Assembly: GCA_038093515.1 (NCBI GenBank)
Contig: JBBPSI010000117.1
Span: 1-64,000, forward strand
DNA length: 64,000 nucleotides
DNA from: Butyriboletus loyo
Lineage: Eukaryota > Basidiomycota > Agaricomycetes > Boletales > Boletaceae
Reading direction: 5' to 3'
Positions within the stretch are counted from its first letter, which is position 1, and the number at the start of each line of letters is the position of its first letter. The position numbers and the translations under genes were made by a program. Under the pieces are notes generated by a model that was not told the origin of the DNA, searched no databases, and saw nothing but the letters and a program-made list of their open reading frames with translations. Below, one piece after another: positions 21,735-34,497 of this stretch.

Positions 21735-24700
21735 TGGATCTACGTTCCGGTGCGTGCATGTTTTCCACGGTGCATTGTTACCGGAACTGAAGTACCCGCA
21801 GTTGCATTTACCACAGCATCTGTATGCTCGAAGTAATCTGTTTGCAGATACTTGTATACGCTGTCAGAAGGACATTGGATAATTTGCATGTAGTCAGTAG
21901 ACACTCTGGCTGTTGCTTAACATTAACAAAATACCTACTACTGAATCCATATCATCTCATCACTTTCCCCAAATCCATTCCTGCTCAGATATCCTTACCG
22001 GGCCCCGCCGAAGCCAGTGGGTGATGGGACTCTCCACACTCGTTCTGCCCACCTCCTTCATGCTGTTTGCATCCAACACCAATAAATAGCTCTTTTCTGT
22101 AAAGCTATCAAGGACGACGCTCAAAAGTACACATGATTGTCCTCAGCGGTGCCCGAGTCGGGGGAACGAATACGGTATGTCATCGACCGCAAACACGGTA
22201 CAGGTTTCGTCGCCACATACGAATGACATCCTTTCTTCTGTTTCCACACGATCAATGCCTGGGAGGAGCCTTTCCCTTCGAATCCCTCCCAGATCGACAT
22301 CATCACCGACCTCTCGATCTACAAAAACCTCGACGTTCCAAAACGCTTCTGTTAGTACAACAGCCTGAAATCCACCTCTCCTGGGTCGCTGAATTATGTA
22401 GGCGAGAAGCGCAGGAGCTGTGACGTGTTCTTGCGACGCTGGCGGTTACCCGGTGTCAACACCACTATTGATGCTCCGTCAGAGGTTCGCGAACTTGAAG
22501 TCGTGACCGTGCACACCGCCGAGCATGACCACTCGTGCGACCTTCCCGTCGTCAATTCCTGCCTCCTCACCAAGCCCTCGCAGTACATGTAGGGTGTCTG
22601 CGACCGTGGCTTGAGCACGTTCTTTGATGGTATCGTCGAGTACGACACGGAGACGCACGCACCGACATATTGGTCCATGCAGGTAGGTCAGCCGATGGGT
22701 CGAATGGAGCAATAGCGTCAAGCATGTTCTTCTCCCACAAGATCTCCCTACGAATACTGACCACCCCAGACACATGATCTGAATTCTCCGTGATGAGCGA
22801 GTGCAAGCAAGCGGGGGGCGCATCCGTGGTGGTTGCCAGGATATCTGTCTTTCACGTAGCAGCCGACACGTGGAAGATCTTGTATATCTGCTGTCTTCCC
22901 AAAGAAAGGTTGTAGTTGGGGACGCGCCCCGAGGTACAGGGGCAGCCCGTCAGTCAACCCGGGATTCCTTTGCTGCCAACCCAGGAGGGATTTGGCAAGG
23001 TAAGGGCTGAGGATAACGATAGTCGCCAGAGCCTTCTCGAACACCGTCCACTGCCCAAACAACCATTAGTACCAAACCAAATGCTACAGGAGAAAACCAC
23101 AACCCACGATTCGCAGGGCACGATCCAACCCATGCGGTCCCCAATTGGCACCTGGACACCTGGATCAGCTGGCGAAAGGAAACAAAGTTGGTTGGATGAC
23201 GTCTCGTCTCGGTGTTCATCTTGAATCGCGTGGACTTACGAATGCCAGCGAGTCTTGAGCATCTCGAGCATGTGGAAGAGGGTGATGGGAGGTCTCGATG
23301 AGCTGGGGAGGTCACCATTGAACATGGCTTCGAGGAGGCTTAGTCGGGGGGCCATTGGAGAGATGGTCTGGGTAGGATTTGTGGCCGCGACGTGTGGGTG
23401 TGATGGCATTGGTCGTGTTTGGGTCTTCGCCGTGGGGAGGTGGAGATCGTGTCGTGAAAAGAAGGTAGAGAGGCGAGGACTAGGGAATGTTTGGACGCGA
23501 GCGGGGCCCAGTTGAAAGATAGGGAAATGTAATGGATCACGTGACCCAAGAAAACCAATAATTCGCTGTAGCCTACTACCAGACCCCCGCAGTGTCAACT
23601 TTGTCCTCCGATTTAACCTTGTTTGATTCAGCGCAAGCTCTGCCAAGCTGTCCCTGAGTACCTCTGTCATCACCAGGGCTCTCAGATCAATTCCCCCGTC
23701 GATGTCAAAAGTGACTTTCAGACAGGAGTGGGCTGCGAGTTCTTCGTCCAGTCAGGTTTCGTCGCCGGCTTTACCCAGCCCCTCGCCGACCAACAGAACC
23801 CGCAGCTGTATGGTCAAGATCGGCACCCCAACGAAACAGCCATCCACCGAGGTTTCGCAGTCTGCGATGCGACCATCATCCCGCCCTCCGGGAACAGTAC
23901 CACCTCAATGGCCACACTCGCGAAGGTGATGGAAAGAAGCCAAGTGTCGTCGCCCACTGAGGTTTCAGACATTGGAAACAGAACCCAGATGACGGTCCGT
24001 CGTGTCTTTGAGATCGCCAGGACCTTCTTTTTTGCCTCGCAACATACGTCGCAGTCTCCTACCGAGGCCACTGCCTGCACGACGATGGGTGCTAATGTGT
24101 CAAGGTTCCAAAAGCTGTTCATTTCTCCGCTCGACAAGGATGCGAAGGTCTCAAAGAATCCAGTGACGCAGATGGAAATCGAGATGCTCAGGGCCCAGAG
24201 AAAGGTTGCGGGTGTTGGGACGGTCGATCCTCGTCTGGATCGCCTTAGTTTCCTCACTGCAGTGGCGATCGTCACGAAGCTTGGGACGTCTAGTTCGGAC
24301 TGCCCCGGTTCCATCTGAAGCGTCGACAGGGTGACTCGGAGGTAGGTGGTGGGGTGAGGTTTGGGTGTACATTCTTTTTCATTCCTTTCCTTTTCCTTTT
24401 CCTTTTCCGCCTTCTTCCACTTTCTTTGACAGATATCTTTTCTTCCCTGGCTTCCGTTTCCAGCTTAGATCTCTGTCGACCGTTAGGTTCTCGACTCAAC
24501 TGACGTTCACGAGGCGGCTGTCCTGCACGTCGCATTCATCATGCAATGGCTTGAACGCTACACCGTTGTTCGGTGGCTTGCTCTCGCAAAAGAATTTGCC
24601 GAAGTCCATCACATTCTCTCAGCGCCGCAAAGATGCTGTCCTGTTCTCGTACTCGCGGCTCAGCACATCCCCGCCCACAGACTGAGCTGCCTTGCTACAT

Positions 24701-25146
24701 GTCCCCAGGGCTAGGCTATCCCAGGGTGCTTATCCTGTCGAGAGCGGAAGATCGCGTGCGATCCACCACAGCCAGGCAACGAGGCCAAGACCTGCAAGCG
24801 AGTACGTTTCTGTATCATGGTACTTGACCTGATGTGGACAAACTCTGCCCGCCCATCTCCCCTCAATCACCCAATGGTCTCGCTGATCTCCCTGACATCA
24901 ATCTTTGTGCTGAATAGTGTACTTACATGTATCATTTTTTAACCAGCCCTTCTCAAGTGCGAATGAGCACGGCAAACCGATGGGGTTTGCCTTCTTACTA
25001 TGGAACGTTATGCACCTGACATTTATCCATCGTCTGGATTACTGCACTCGTTTCTAGAATATAAATCACAATGTCTTATACATCCTACCTAGTTATTTGG
25101 ACGGCGTCGACTTGTTTACGATGTCCAGCGAGTCAACTGCTCGAAG
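21735..25146. other. Decayed gene debris, no confident gene
   Basis: Several open frames overlap on both strands (minus: 22479-22823, 22748-23062, 23236-23673; plus: 23623-24318, 231 codons), but none shows a family signature. The minus frame ending near 23236 reads GDLPSSSRPPITLFHMLEML and has a diverged copy at 14930-15045, so part of this is duplicated host sequence. The frame 23623-24318 contains FFVQSGFVAGFTQPLADQQ and no recognised domain. A pyrimidine-rich tract (TTTCC repeats) lies at 24382-24412. Confidence 0.35.
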
Positions 25147-28102
25147 TCACCAGAACAAATAGTCTACCATTTCCATGTCGTGGTCAGCGAGAATCAACTC
25201 GCCATCAAGCGCACCCTCCGGTCGTCGCAAATCAACCGCACGGTTCACGTTCATGGGGTATCGTACCTCGCCCATCTTGCCCGACCAGTCAAAGTCAACT
25301 AACATCCATCCCAATCGGTCCTTGGTCACCATCACGTTCGCATCACGTACATCTCCGTGCACCAGCCCCATCTGGTGAAGGTCTTTCAGCCTCCTTCGAA
25401 GTTCGTCTCTCAGCGTCTCCTTCTGTTCACGCGAGAGGCTGTGCTTGACATCGTGAAGACACTCGTACTCCTCGAGAAGATCCATGACCACCATGCCCCA
25501 CCCTCCTGGGACGGCGTCGAGTCCCCTTAGCGATGGCGAGATTCCCCAGTCTGCGCACTGCTGATGCACCGCTCGAGCGTATGCCCGCACAAACTTGACG
25601 CAGAGTCGCTCGCCAGCATCTGTCTGCACGACGAAGAGCAGCTTGCTAGCTTCCAGAGTACGGATGTACCTGAAACGCACCTGGTCCTTCTTATCTAAGC
25701 TTGTGTAGCAGCGAGGATGCGGAAACCCTGGCTGCAAGTCCTTGAAGTCTGCAGGAGCACGATCATACTCCTCGTAGAGTTGCTTCAGCGATTGGTAGGC
25801 TTTCTTGAATGCACCGATACAACGAGCAGCAGATTGGCGCATCACGGTATCGGTCGGATGCCAGAACAAAGGCAGGACAGTGGAGAGAATTTGGTAACTG
25901 GGGCGGCCAGTCCAGACTGCGCCCGAGAAACTGAGGTGAGGGCCTGAGGTGTTTCATCAGCGGACGGGGAACCGGATTCGCAGCGCAACTCACCAAAGAG
26001 GGTGATTATGAAGCAAGGAAAATTGAACTGCACGTCCTTCACCACCTCCTCTCTGCTTCCTTCTAAGTAGTAGAGTATTGCTTGGCAGTAAGGCTCAGCA
26101 CCTTTAGAACCGACTTCAGATTTCACCTCCAGGATTAAGTACCGACGAGCGTTCACGTGCGCATCTCCATCGGTGTGGAAACCACCAATGGAGCTCGGTA
26201 CAATCCCTATACTTTGGCGGCGTAAGATGTCTATAAATTCTTCCTGTCGCTGGCTCTCTTTTTCGAAGATGCTGGACATTCGTAAGGAAAGATCCAAAAC
26301 AAGGGCATTATCATCACTGGTGGGCTCATGGGTGCGACAGTCGTCGACAAACAGGCCGAAGACGGGGTGCAGTAGCGTGACTGGGATGGTTGGAGTGTTT
26401 TTACGGGGTCGGGTCCACTCGATCTTGTAATTGGCCGACTGCAAGATGTTGAAATTTGAGGGTTCTCCTTGCTCGGAAGGGCTCTTTTTCGGCCTGCGAG
26501 CCCACTCCTGGCAAAAAATCGATCGCGAGCGGGCGGTAGAAGGGTCAGCTGCAACGCTGCGTTCTGCAATACAACATCCGGAGTCTGGGTGAGTACGAAT
26601 CAAGACCGTCATGGCTTTGCTTACTTTCTTCGACCTGCTCGACGACAACACGTGGCAATTGAGAAAAAAGAATGTCACCAAAGACCTCCTCCACCAACCG
26701 CTTCCCCTGCAGAAGTTGACCCGATCTTAGAGCGCCAAGACTCTCACAGAGCTCGGCATCCCCGTCTGCTGGAATCTTGTAGAGTTGCATGCGATCAGGG
26801 GATAGATTATCAAAGGTTTTGCTGCATGTCGCCTTGATCAAAATTTTGAGATCATCAACCCTGGCTTTCGCTGATATTCGGACTGTAACCGAGTTTCTAG
26901 GATCTGCCCCACGAATCCAACATTGCAAAGTCAAGTGGTCTGGATTGCAAAGAATGTTCGCCATTGAAGTCAAGTTCGAATCGCAAGTGCCACATACCAA
27001 TGATGAGATGGAGGTGGTTGGGAGGAAGTGACATGAAAACAACTGACAGCTGCTGTGAAGGCCCCAAAGGCCTCCCCAGCATGGAGATGGTGTGAGCGTC
27101 AAGCACTCCTTGAAGGGTGTTATCTTCGCCACATGGAAAACAAACTTTGTAAAGGGCGAGTTCATCCGCGTCTACATCGCGAAATGCCACTGGTTTCTCG
27201 TTTTTTATGGCTTTTTTGAGGGCTCCGACGGTCTTGGTGCTCGAAATTTCGACAGAAAAGCCGCGACTGGTTATGTCACCGCGCACCCAGCAATAAATGG
27301 TCATGTCTGGGAGAACGACAGCGGGTTCAACTGAACGTGAATCTGAGAAGCAAAGTTCGCCATCAGAAGGATAACAGAATATGATGATCAACGCATACAA
27401 GGAATGGGCGCATGAACGATGATGAGGCCATCGGACAGGTTCAGGTTGGATAATTTGCATCGCGGGTTGAGGTGTTGTTTGCCTTCGAACGTCCACTTCT
27501 CGAGCGTGGCTTCAAAGTGTTCATCATCGGGCATGGGGATGGAGTAGAGAGCGAGCTCGTCTGCGTCTACATCGCGAAATGCCACAGATTTCTTATTCTT
27601 GATGGCTTCTTTGAGGGCTTCGACGGTCTTGGTGCTCGAAATTTCGACGGAAAAGTTGCCAGTGGTCGTGTCACCGCGCACCCAGCAATTAATGGTCATG
27701 TCTGGAAGAACGACAGTGGGTTCAACTGGACGTGAATCTGAGAAGTAAAGCTCGCCTCAGAAGGATAACAGAATACGATGATCAACGCGTACAAGGAATG
27801 GGCGCATGAACGATGATGAGGCCATCGGACAGGTTCAGGTTGGATAATTTGCCTCGCGGGTTGAGGCGTTGTTTGCCTTCGAACGTCCACTTCTCGAGCG
27901 TGGCTTCAAAGTCTTCATCATCGGGCATGGGGATGGAGTAGAGAGAGAGCTGATCTGCGTCTACATCGCGAAATGCCACTGGTTTCTTATTCTTGATGGC
28001 TTCTTTGAGGTCTCCGACGGTCTCTGTCCTTGATATCTTGACAGGAAAAACAACGTCAAAGTCTTCACCGTAGATCCAACACTGGAGCGCAAGTGTATCC
28101 AT
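25147..28102 (-). CDS. Crinkler-class protein: four ubiquitin-like modules, nuclease-like domain, kinase-like domain (six exons)
   Basis: Exons (minus): 28102-27793, 27737-27399, 27342-26998, 26939-26625, 26584-25994, 25916-25147. All five introns are GT-AG, phase 1 and 40-77 nt, and the frame stays open for 889 codons. Each of the first four exons starts a CRN-type module (LALQCWIYGEDF, MTINCWVRGD, MTIYCWVRGD, LTLQCWIRGA). Exon 5 carries a restriction-endonuclease-like core (D in DGDAHVN, then ILEVKSE, an ExK motif). Exon 6 carries a kinase-like lobe with HGDVRDANVMV (catalytic loop) and LVDFDWSGK (DFG position). Crinkler-class effectors combine a ubiquitin-like header with nuclease, NTPase or kinase domains; four headers in series is unusual. 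No signal peptide is seen at the chosen Met; a Met nine codons upstream is possible. Whether it acts on partners or within the fungus is unknown. Confidence 0.8.
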
Positions 28103-28954
28103 GCTGTGGCACCAGGAACGAAAAGACAAGAGTCGGAAAGAAGAAGATTCGGGAGAAGAGACAGTACTTTAATCGGAGAAGACAGTGACGGTGGGGTATA
28201 TTATGTAAACCGGAACTGGGCGAACTGTTTATGTAACGTCAACTCTTCCCGTTTCGGTCCTTCAAGGCATCGGCTGGGGATAGAAGATCGTTCTGTAGAT
28301 CAAACGTCCCACTTCCCCCTGCGCTACCCGGCAGTACTCGTTGCGCACCCGCCGGCACATCTGGAGAAGTAACGGTGAGCCTGGTGCTCCAAGGTGGGAT
28401 CGCATCAACAAAGACCATGAACGGCCTGTAAGTTTTTTTGACGATATCCTCTATGGTAATCTCATTCAATACCTCAGCCACGTCTTGATGATGCCGCTGG
28501 TGCCACCATCTTGTCCCAGTCCATGCCACGAGCGCCGTCGCTGACACCTCACGTTGGCATCACAACCACAATTCCAACGAGACGAGTTTCCTCGCCGCCT
28601 ATCCGCAAGCCAAGCAGGGGCACACTGCCCTCCTCCATGCCATCAGCGATGCTCGCCGGGAGCGAGGGGAGGGAACGATGCGGCCACCCTGAGGTCACCA
28701 ACGGCTCAATGCTGGGTCGAACACGAACATACTGACGGCCTCGGTCGGAGCGTCCGCAGCCGGTGTAACCGCCTCAGAGATGAGGTCTCCAGCCTCCCCT
28801 TCGATTCTCGTTCGTGTGCGCTGCTCACTCGCACTTCCTGTGGTCTTAGTATACGTATACTGCCTGTCGTACTTCCTACTGAACATATCCACTAAAGCCT
28901 GTACATGTCCCCTTCGAGGGCCCTACTAGTCAAGCAATCCACCTACCACTCTGA

Positions 28955-29257
<303 letters not shown>

Positions 29258-29499
29258 ATGCAAAATGCATTGTCTTTAATTTTCTGCAAACGATGGGATC
29301 CGTGTTTACCATGCCCCCCTCTCCCTTCCCTGCTCCTTTGCTCCTTCCACCTTTGTCGCATCCATCGATTTTACCATCGAAATTCGTGCAAGACCGTTAC
29401 TATTCAAATCAGGTGTGGGCCAAGTTGTCAGGTTTCCCACCACGTGAGATTTCCCGATGCGTACGCTCGCTGGAGTGGCTTCTTTGGGTTGGCAAGTTG

Positions 29500-29805
29500 C
29501 ACATCTCTTTCAGTCGTGCTGCCTCTCTTGTTGGACAGGACGACGACCCCACAGGTCACTTACAGAAGGTTCTTGCCCAAATCGGTTCCTTCTGCCTGGT
29601 GTTCATTGAGATTTTCGTCATTGCTCGCGCTCTACGCCAGCGGCTTCAGGTACAACTACTGTCGCGGTCTCAACAACATCCTTGTTCTCTTGATTGGTGG
29701 TATCCCCATTGCCATGCCCACTGTCTTATCCGTCACTATCGCTGTTGGTGCTCAACAGCTCGCCAAGCACAAAGCTATTGTCACCCGTATCAGCGGTTTC
29801 TGGCC
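29500..29805 (+). pseudogene. Plasma-membrane H+-ATPase (PMA1-like) fragment, right copy
   Basis: The plus strand reads [20 protein letters not shown] and [16 protein letters not shown]. After a frame change near 29630 it continues with [40 protein letters not shown] and [11 protein letters not shown]. This is the same segment as the left copy and again stops before the phosphorylation motif. It is better preserved than the left copy ([11 protein letters not shown] intact) but still frameshifted. Confidence 0.88.
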
Positions 29806-29919
29806 CCTGGTTCCCCACAGTCCCAGCTGCACCTTTCTCAGCCTCGACCCCAACGAATCTCCCCTGCTGCCCACGCTGCAACCCAGCTCTCAGCCACCAT
29901 CCCCGTCGTCGTCCTTGGG

Positions 29920-30342
29920 TACGGGTTGAAGCTACGCGTGCGTCGGTCGATGTTTGTCCCTGGGTGGGTGGTACCGCCGCGCATGTTGCTCGTAGACGAC
30001 GATGCAGTGAGCCGACGATTGAGCAGCAATTTTTTGCAGGTGTTTGAGTGTGCGATCGATGTGGCTGTGGATGGGGTCGGCGCGGTCACCAAGATGAATT
30101 TGGAAAAGTATGACTTGGTGTCGATGGTGCGTGTTCATATGCGCTCTCTCGTCTGTTGTCGATACTGATGCGTCGGCCATAGGACATTGTGATGCCGAAG
30201 ACGGACGGAATATCGGCCACATCATTGTTAAGACAGTTTGATCATATGACACCCATCATCTCGATGAGGAGCAATTCGAAACCGAGCGAGATCATCACCT
30301 TAGGCACCAGTTTTGGGATGCTCCCACGGCCTTTAGGGGGGG
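29920..30342 (+). pseudogene. SKN7-like response-regulator receiver fragment
   Basis: One frame reads VRRSMFVPGWVVPPRMLLVD, then DDAVSRRLSSNFLQVFECAI and KMNLEKYDLVSM. An intron at 30127-30182 follows (GTGCGT...CCATAG), then DIVMPKTDGISATSLLRQFD and MTPIISMRSNSKPSEI. The phospho-acceptor Asp (in DIVMP) and the DDD acidic pocket are present. This matches the receiver domain of fungal Skn7-type stress regulators, which carry an HSF-type DNA-binding domain upstream. That domain is absent: the receiver sits directly behind the H+-ATPase fragment. After about 30300 the similarity decays. It lies just outside the inverted duplication and has no left counterpart. Confidence 0.75.
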
Positions 30343-30655
30343 TTGCTTGTAGAGACTGACCAAAAAGGGGTTAGCATCCCGGATGGATTCCACCTATTTC
30401 CCAGAGCGGAATATGCTGATTTCTAAGGAGGCCGCGGCAACACCATAGCGCAGTTTGCAATGATTGCGAAGCGCAATTTTACTATCTAGTCAATCCCTCC
30501 AGCATCTCCGACCCTTGCATGCAGTCTGACAGCAGACCTGAGAGGCTCGTCAAACTATCATGCACTGCTCTTGTTTTTACATTCCACTCATATATGTTTA
30601 TTTTGTAGACAATTAGATTACAAATGTAATAAAACAAATCTGAACTATGCGCGCG
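30343..30655. other. No gene seen
   Basis: AT-rich spacer without a supported frame. Confidence 0.4.
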
Positions 30656-30659
30656 TTCG

Positions 30660-31030
30660 CGCGTACACAGAATGAATGGGGGTGGTGCGCTGGGCACGAA
30701 ACAAGGGGGTACGGTTGCGCGGATGGCCAGGGTGCGCTTGCATGTACACGGAATGGGTAGGGGTGGCGCGTTGTACGCAAAGCGGGTGTGGGCGTGTTCA
30801 CACGTACACGGGATGGATGGGGGTGGTGCGTTGGGCGCGAAACGAGGGGCTTACGGGTGGGGAGACATTTGCGCGGATGGCCAGGGTGTGTTTGCGTTGA
30901 CACGGAATGGGTGGGGGTGGCGCGTTGGGTGGAAAACGGGGGTGGGTGGCACACGTTGGGCATAAAGTGGACGGCTTGAGGGTGGGGGCACGTTCGTGCA
31001 TACACGGAATGGATGGGGGTGGCGTGTTGG
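30660..31030 (+). repeat. G-rich minisatellite, five units of variable length
   Basis: The core ACACGGAATGG(G/A)TGGGGGTGG with GCGTTG(G/T) recurs near 30666, 30746, 30806, 30900 and 31001, so spacings vary from 60 to 101 bp. A second shared block, GCGCGGATGGCCAGGGTG, lies near 30717 and 30870. G runs on the plus strand could form quadruplexes. Open frames on both strands are by-products. G/T-rich sequence without the core continues to about 31560. Confidence 0.8.
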
Positions 31031-31575
31031 GCACATTTGAGTGGCGATGGCCAGGGCGAGGGAGTGATCGATCACTAGCGACGGTGGGCGCTTGCTCATG
31101 GGTGAGAGTGACGGCGTACTGTGCTGTCTGGGTATGCATACGCGCTCGCATGAGCCTCAGGTCGTGAGGGGGACGATTGGGGAACAACGTACCTTTCACT
31201 TTTTAACGGGTGGGGGCACGCTGGGGTGCCTGGGTGGGGACGAGGTTGGGGGTGGGTTGGCGAGCAGCCCAGGTGGTCACAGTGGTGGAGGTGACGGCAC
31301 AAGCAGCAGTGTGAGGAGCGCATGGGTGGGGTTGGCGGTGGGGTTGCGTGCCGTGGGTGTCGGTGTTGGAGGCGGTGACGAGGGCACAAGTGAAACGAAC
31401 GCGCTCACGTTTGTTTCGCTCATACCCTCGTTACGCGTTTGGCTGGGTGAGGATGGGGGTTGGGGTTCTGGGGCCACGCTGGTGTCACTTTCATGACGTG
31501 AGTGACGCGGATGCGGAGGTGGTGGGGGTTGCACGATGCGTTGGCCAGTGGTGGTGGGTTGTGGCGAGCGCGTGC
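31031..31575. other. G/T-rich low-complexity sequence, no gene seen
   Basis: Long runs such as GGTGGGGGT on the plus strand. Frames on either strand are compositionally extreme and carry no motif. Confidence 0.45.
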
Positions 31576-31579
31576 TTAC

Positions 31580-32735
31580 CTGATCGGTTTCAGTCGCATG
31601 TCAACTTGAAGCCACGGCCTTGAGCGCTGCACATCACTAGTCCATAAAACCAAGCTGCAATGTCTTTCATGACAATGTAAAAACTTATAGTGACAAAAAC
31701 GGTCTACTGCGACTCCGAAGTACCACCTGACGGTATAGGCATATGCTCCCAAGACGAGCAGCGGCACCCTCCGTAACATCGTCACTTCCCTTGCGCTGCG
31801 AGTCACGCATAGGATGATGCATACCATGCAAAGGGCCAGTGTTTCGGTTAGGGGGGTGGAACTGAGGATTTGGAGGACCATGGTAGTAGTATCCTGGCAT
31901 GTTGTATAATGGCAGGCCTCCGTTGTATGCACCATGTACTGGGGCATCACTGTGTGGAAAAGTGGGGGATTGAGCATGCATAGGTCCAGGATTCCCTTCA
32001 GGCAAATGACCCCAGTACACATATGGATGAAGTTGATGGTGCACAGTGGTCCTTGATGTGGGTTGCTATACCAATTGCTTGATTCTGCAGTAAACCATTG
32101 CACTTGCTCTGAAGGTTGGCAAACATCTGCTTGGCACATGTGTAGGGAGAATTGTAAGCAGGAGCAGCCCCATGGATGACAGGAACCTTGCTATCTTTGA
32201 GAGCACCTGTAACATTACTGTCAGCAAGAACATTTGAGTCAGGAACAGGATATACTACCTAGCATCTGGAGCCATCTGCATTAATAACTTCCATAGAAGA
32301 TGGTAAAGGAATAAGGTCAATTCTATGAGTTTCACAATATTTTTTGTCAATGAAGGTATTGACCACTCCCATATTCAGTAAAGCTTTAAGTGAATGAGTT
32401 TGCCAAGTAGCATTTGACTGGTATATGATAGTAACCAATGGAGAATAGTTGCCACTGAACATCAAAGAACTTTTTACTGGGGGTTTATAATTAGAAACAT
32501 TGGATTGAGTGTTCATTTGTCTTAGAAGAGAATTAAGCATGCTATTTGTTAATCCCAGTGCCAAGCTCTTTTTAGGAGTCTCTCTTACAGGATTTTCAAT
32601 AAATATATTTTTCAAAACAGAAGAAATCATAACTATGGAAAAATCATCCTCTTCACAATCAATCAACCCCCTGATAACAAATGTCATAGCCACTGTGTTT
32701 CCCACATCCATTTTTGGTATAAGTATCCTGTTCAA
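31580..32735 (-). pseudogene. Gypsy-type retrotransposon relic with aspartic-protease remnant
   Basis: The minus strand from 32735 to 32259 reads a protease-like region: LKALLNMGVVNTFIDKKYCE then HRIDLIPLPSSMEVINADGS. In active gypsy proteases the first part has D(S/T)G; here it is NMG, so the catalytic Asp is gone. Downstream (about 32250-31690) the strand reads on through stops with a PGYYYHGPPNPQFHPPN low-complexity part. Neither LTR is recognised next to it. It sits at the broken 3' end of the FunK1 gene and may have caused that truncation. Confidence 0.65.
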
Positions 32736-32899
32736 TCAAGTTATGTATAAACCAAAATAGACCTGGAAAGCAGGCAAGCATGGGAAGGTGTTACCAACAA
32801 AGAGATAGGGGCTATTCCCCAAAAAGGATATTTGGTTTTATTTGGTTTAAAATATGTTTTAGAAATGAAAAAAAAAAATTGAGTGTACCAGGCCCCCTG

Positions 32900-34363
32900 G
32901 TGCCCATCCTATACTCCATTAGGACCATGAAACAAGGTAGGTCCTTGATGAAGCTGAAACCGGCGCATTGGACAGGGTGCTCGCGATCATAATACCAAAT
33001 CCACAGAACATCGTCTGAACAGTGAAGAACAAATGAAAAGGTGATAATATAGTTTCGTGTGAAGTACTTACCTATAACGATATGATTGATCATGAATGCG
33101 GCACCCAGATGGGCTGCGAACATCTCAACACCGTAGTCGGCCATTTGGGTCAGAACATCCTTCATCAGCAGTGGTTCCTCGTCGTTCTCGCCTTGAAAAA
33201 CAATCGACCTCTGCGCACCATCGTCGGTGTCAACTTTCCTTCGCTTGTTTGCACCAAAGCCGTTAGGGTCCTGCGATGCATGTTTGCGGGAGTTGCCAGA
33301 CTCCGGTTGCTGATCATCGCTTGCGCCTGTGACAGCAGCACAGTCATGGATTCATCCAGCCCTCGCCACGATTCAAATGACTTACTGATATCCTCCGTGG
33401 CATCGCCAGGCCGCTCCGTGATCTGTTCTTTTGTCAGGTGCTTGAGTTTGACCTCGTGCGGGCGGGGCTTGACGTCTTGACGCGTCCGGATATTTGTCAG
33501 TTCCTCCTCTACAAAGCCTTTCTCAGTCCGCCTGAACTCGAAGACTGAAAGAACATCCGACCAGCGAAACCCGGGTTTCGACGGACGGTCCATTGCCTTC
33601 TGTTCTGCTATGTCGTTCCAGGACATGGAAGATTCAGTGGTCGCAGCCCGTTACGCAGCGGTCAAAGGAACCATGACAATGTCAGGTTTCCGTGTCGACA
33701 TAGCCGTAGTGTACGTCTGAGTGATGCGCGCAGGGTGGTTCCTGTGGAGAAGAGGGTCGAGGGAGCTGCATCGTTTGATGCCTGATATAGTGACTTCCTT
33801 GGTCTCGCATAATACACCATTGAAGGCTTCAACAAAGAGTGCGTAGCGATCAGTCTCCCCCGTTGCTTTACAGCTTCGAGGGGATGAGCTGAGTTCCATC
33901 GCAAAGACTTGGATACGCACTAATTGATTAAAGCATTGTAAATTTTATCCATTCTGGCCGCAGTGCTTGCACTCTCCTGCGGCGTGGTATTGCAGATACT
34001 CACCATCTTTGTGAGAACTTCCCTCAGAAGCCTATCAGAGAGGTCGGACTCGTTTTCCTGGTGCTTGCCTGGGTCGTCTTGTTCCCAAACGGTTAGCAGC
34101 ATGTGCCTCAGAAAGTCGTCAAGCTCGCAATTCTTGGTCGCCCTGATGTCCACCTCGAGGAACGACCTAACATCATTGGGCCTGTGATGGTCAGTCGACA
34201 AGATCGTGAGCCGACGTCGGAGTGGAACGCACTTGACACCGCTATCGATCACGTAGTCGTAGGAAGATGACACTCTGCTATGAGGAGTTGCAAAGGCTGT
34301 ATGTGGCGCGTTTAAATGGCGCGACTGAGTAGTTGCATCTTCGGTGCCCATTGTGAAAGACAT
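32900..34363 (-). pseudogene. FunK1-type fungal protein kinase, truncated and broken
   Basis: The N-terminal half of a FunK1-family protein can be read: ELDDFLRHMLLTVWEQDDP, then DRYALFVEAFNGVLCETK and RKPDIVMV. After intron 33327-33385 comes YGVEMFAAHLGAAFMINHIV. After intron 33015-33071 comes DDVLWIWYYDREHPVQCAGF and SFIKDLPCFMVLM. The phrase WYYDR followed by F-IKDLP is typical of the region before the kinase core. Breaks are a frame change near 33920 and in-frame TAA at 33651-33653. Similarity ends near 32920, so the catalytic lobes (HRD, DFG) are missing. Start chosen at MSFTMGTED (34363); a Met at 34438 is also in frame. Confidence 0.75.
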
Positions 34364-34497
34364 TGAGATTCCTGGGACTTGAGTAGAGAATGATGGGAGT
34401 AAAGAGGACGTATGCCACCTATAAAGTCGCGCTTTCACGCATCACGTGAAGATCACGTGTTGAGTTATAATGACAATCCCCATGATAGGCTAGTGAT

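Noticed and set aside
21735..24318. P-type ATPase or other named gene for the frames in this stretch
   Set aside because: Only vague composition similarity was seen; no signature motif could be pointed to.
30672..31496. Gly/Trp-rich and Pro/His-rich proteins on both strands
   Set aside because: By-products of the G-rich minisatellite and low-complexity sequence.
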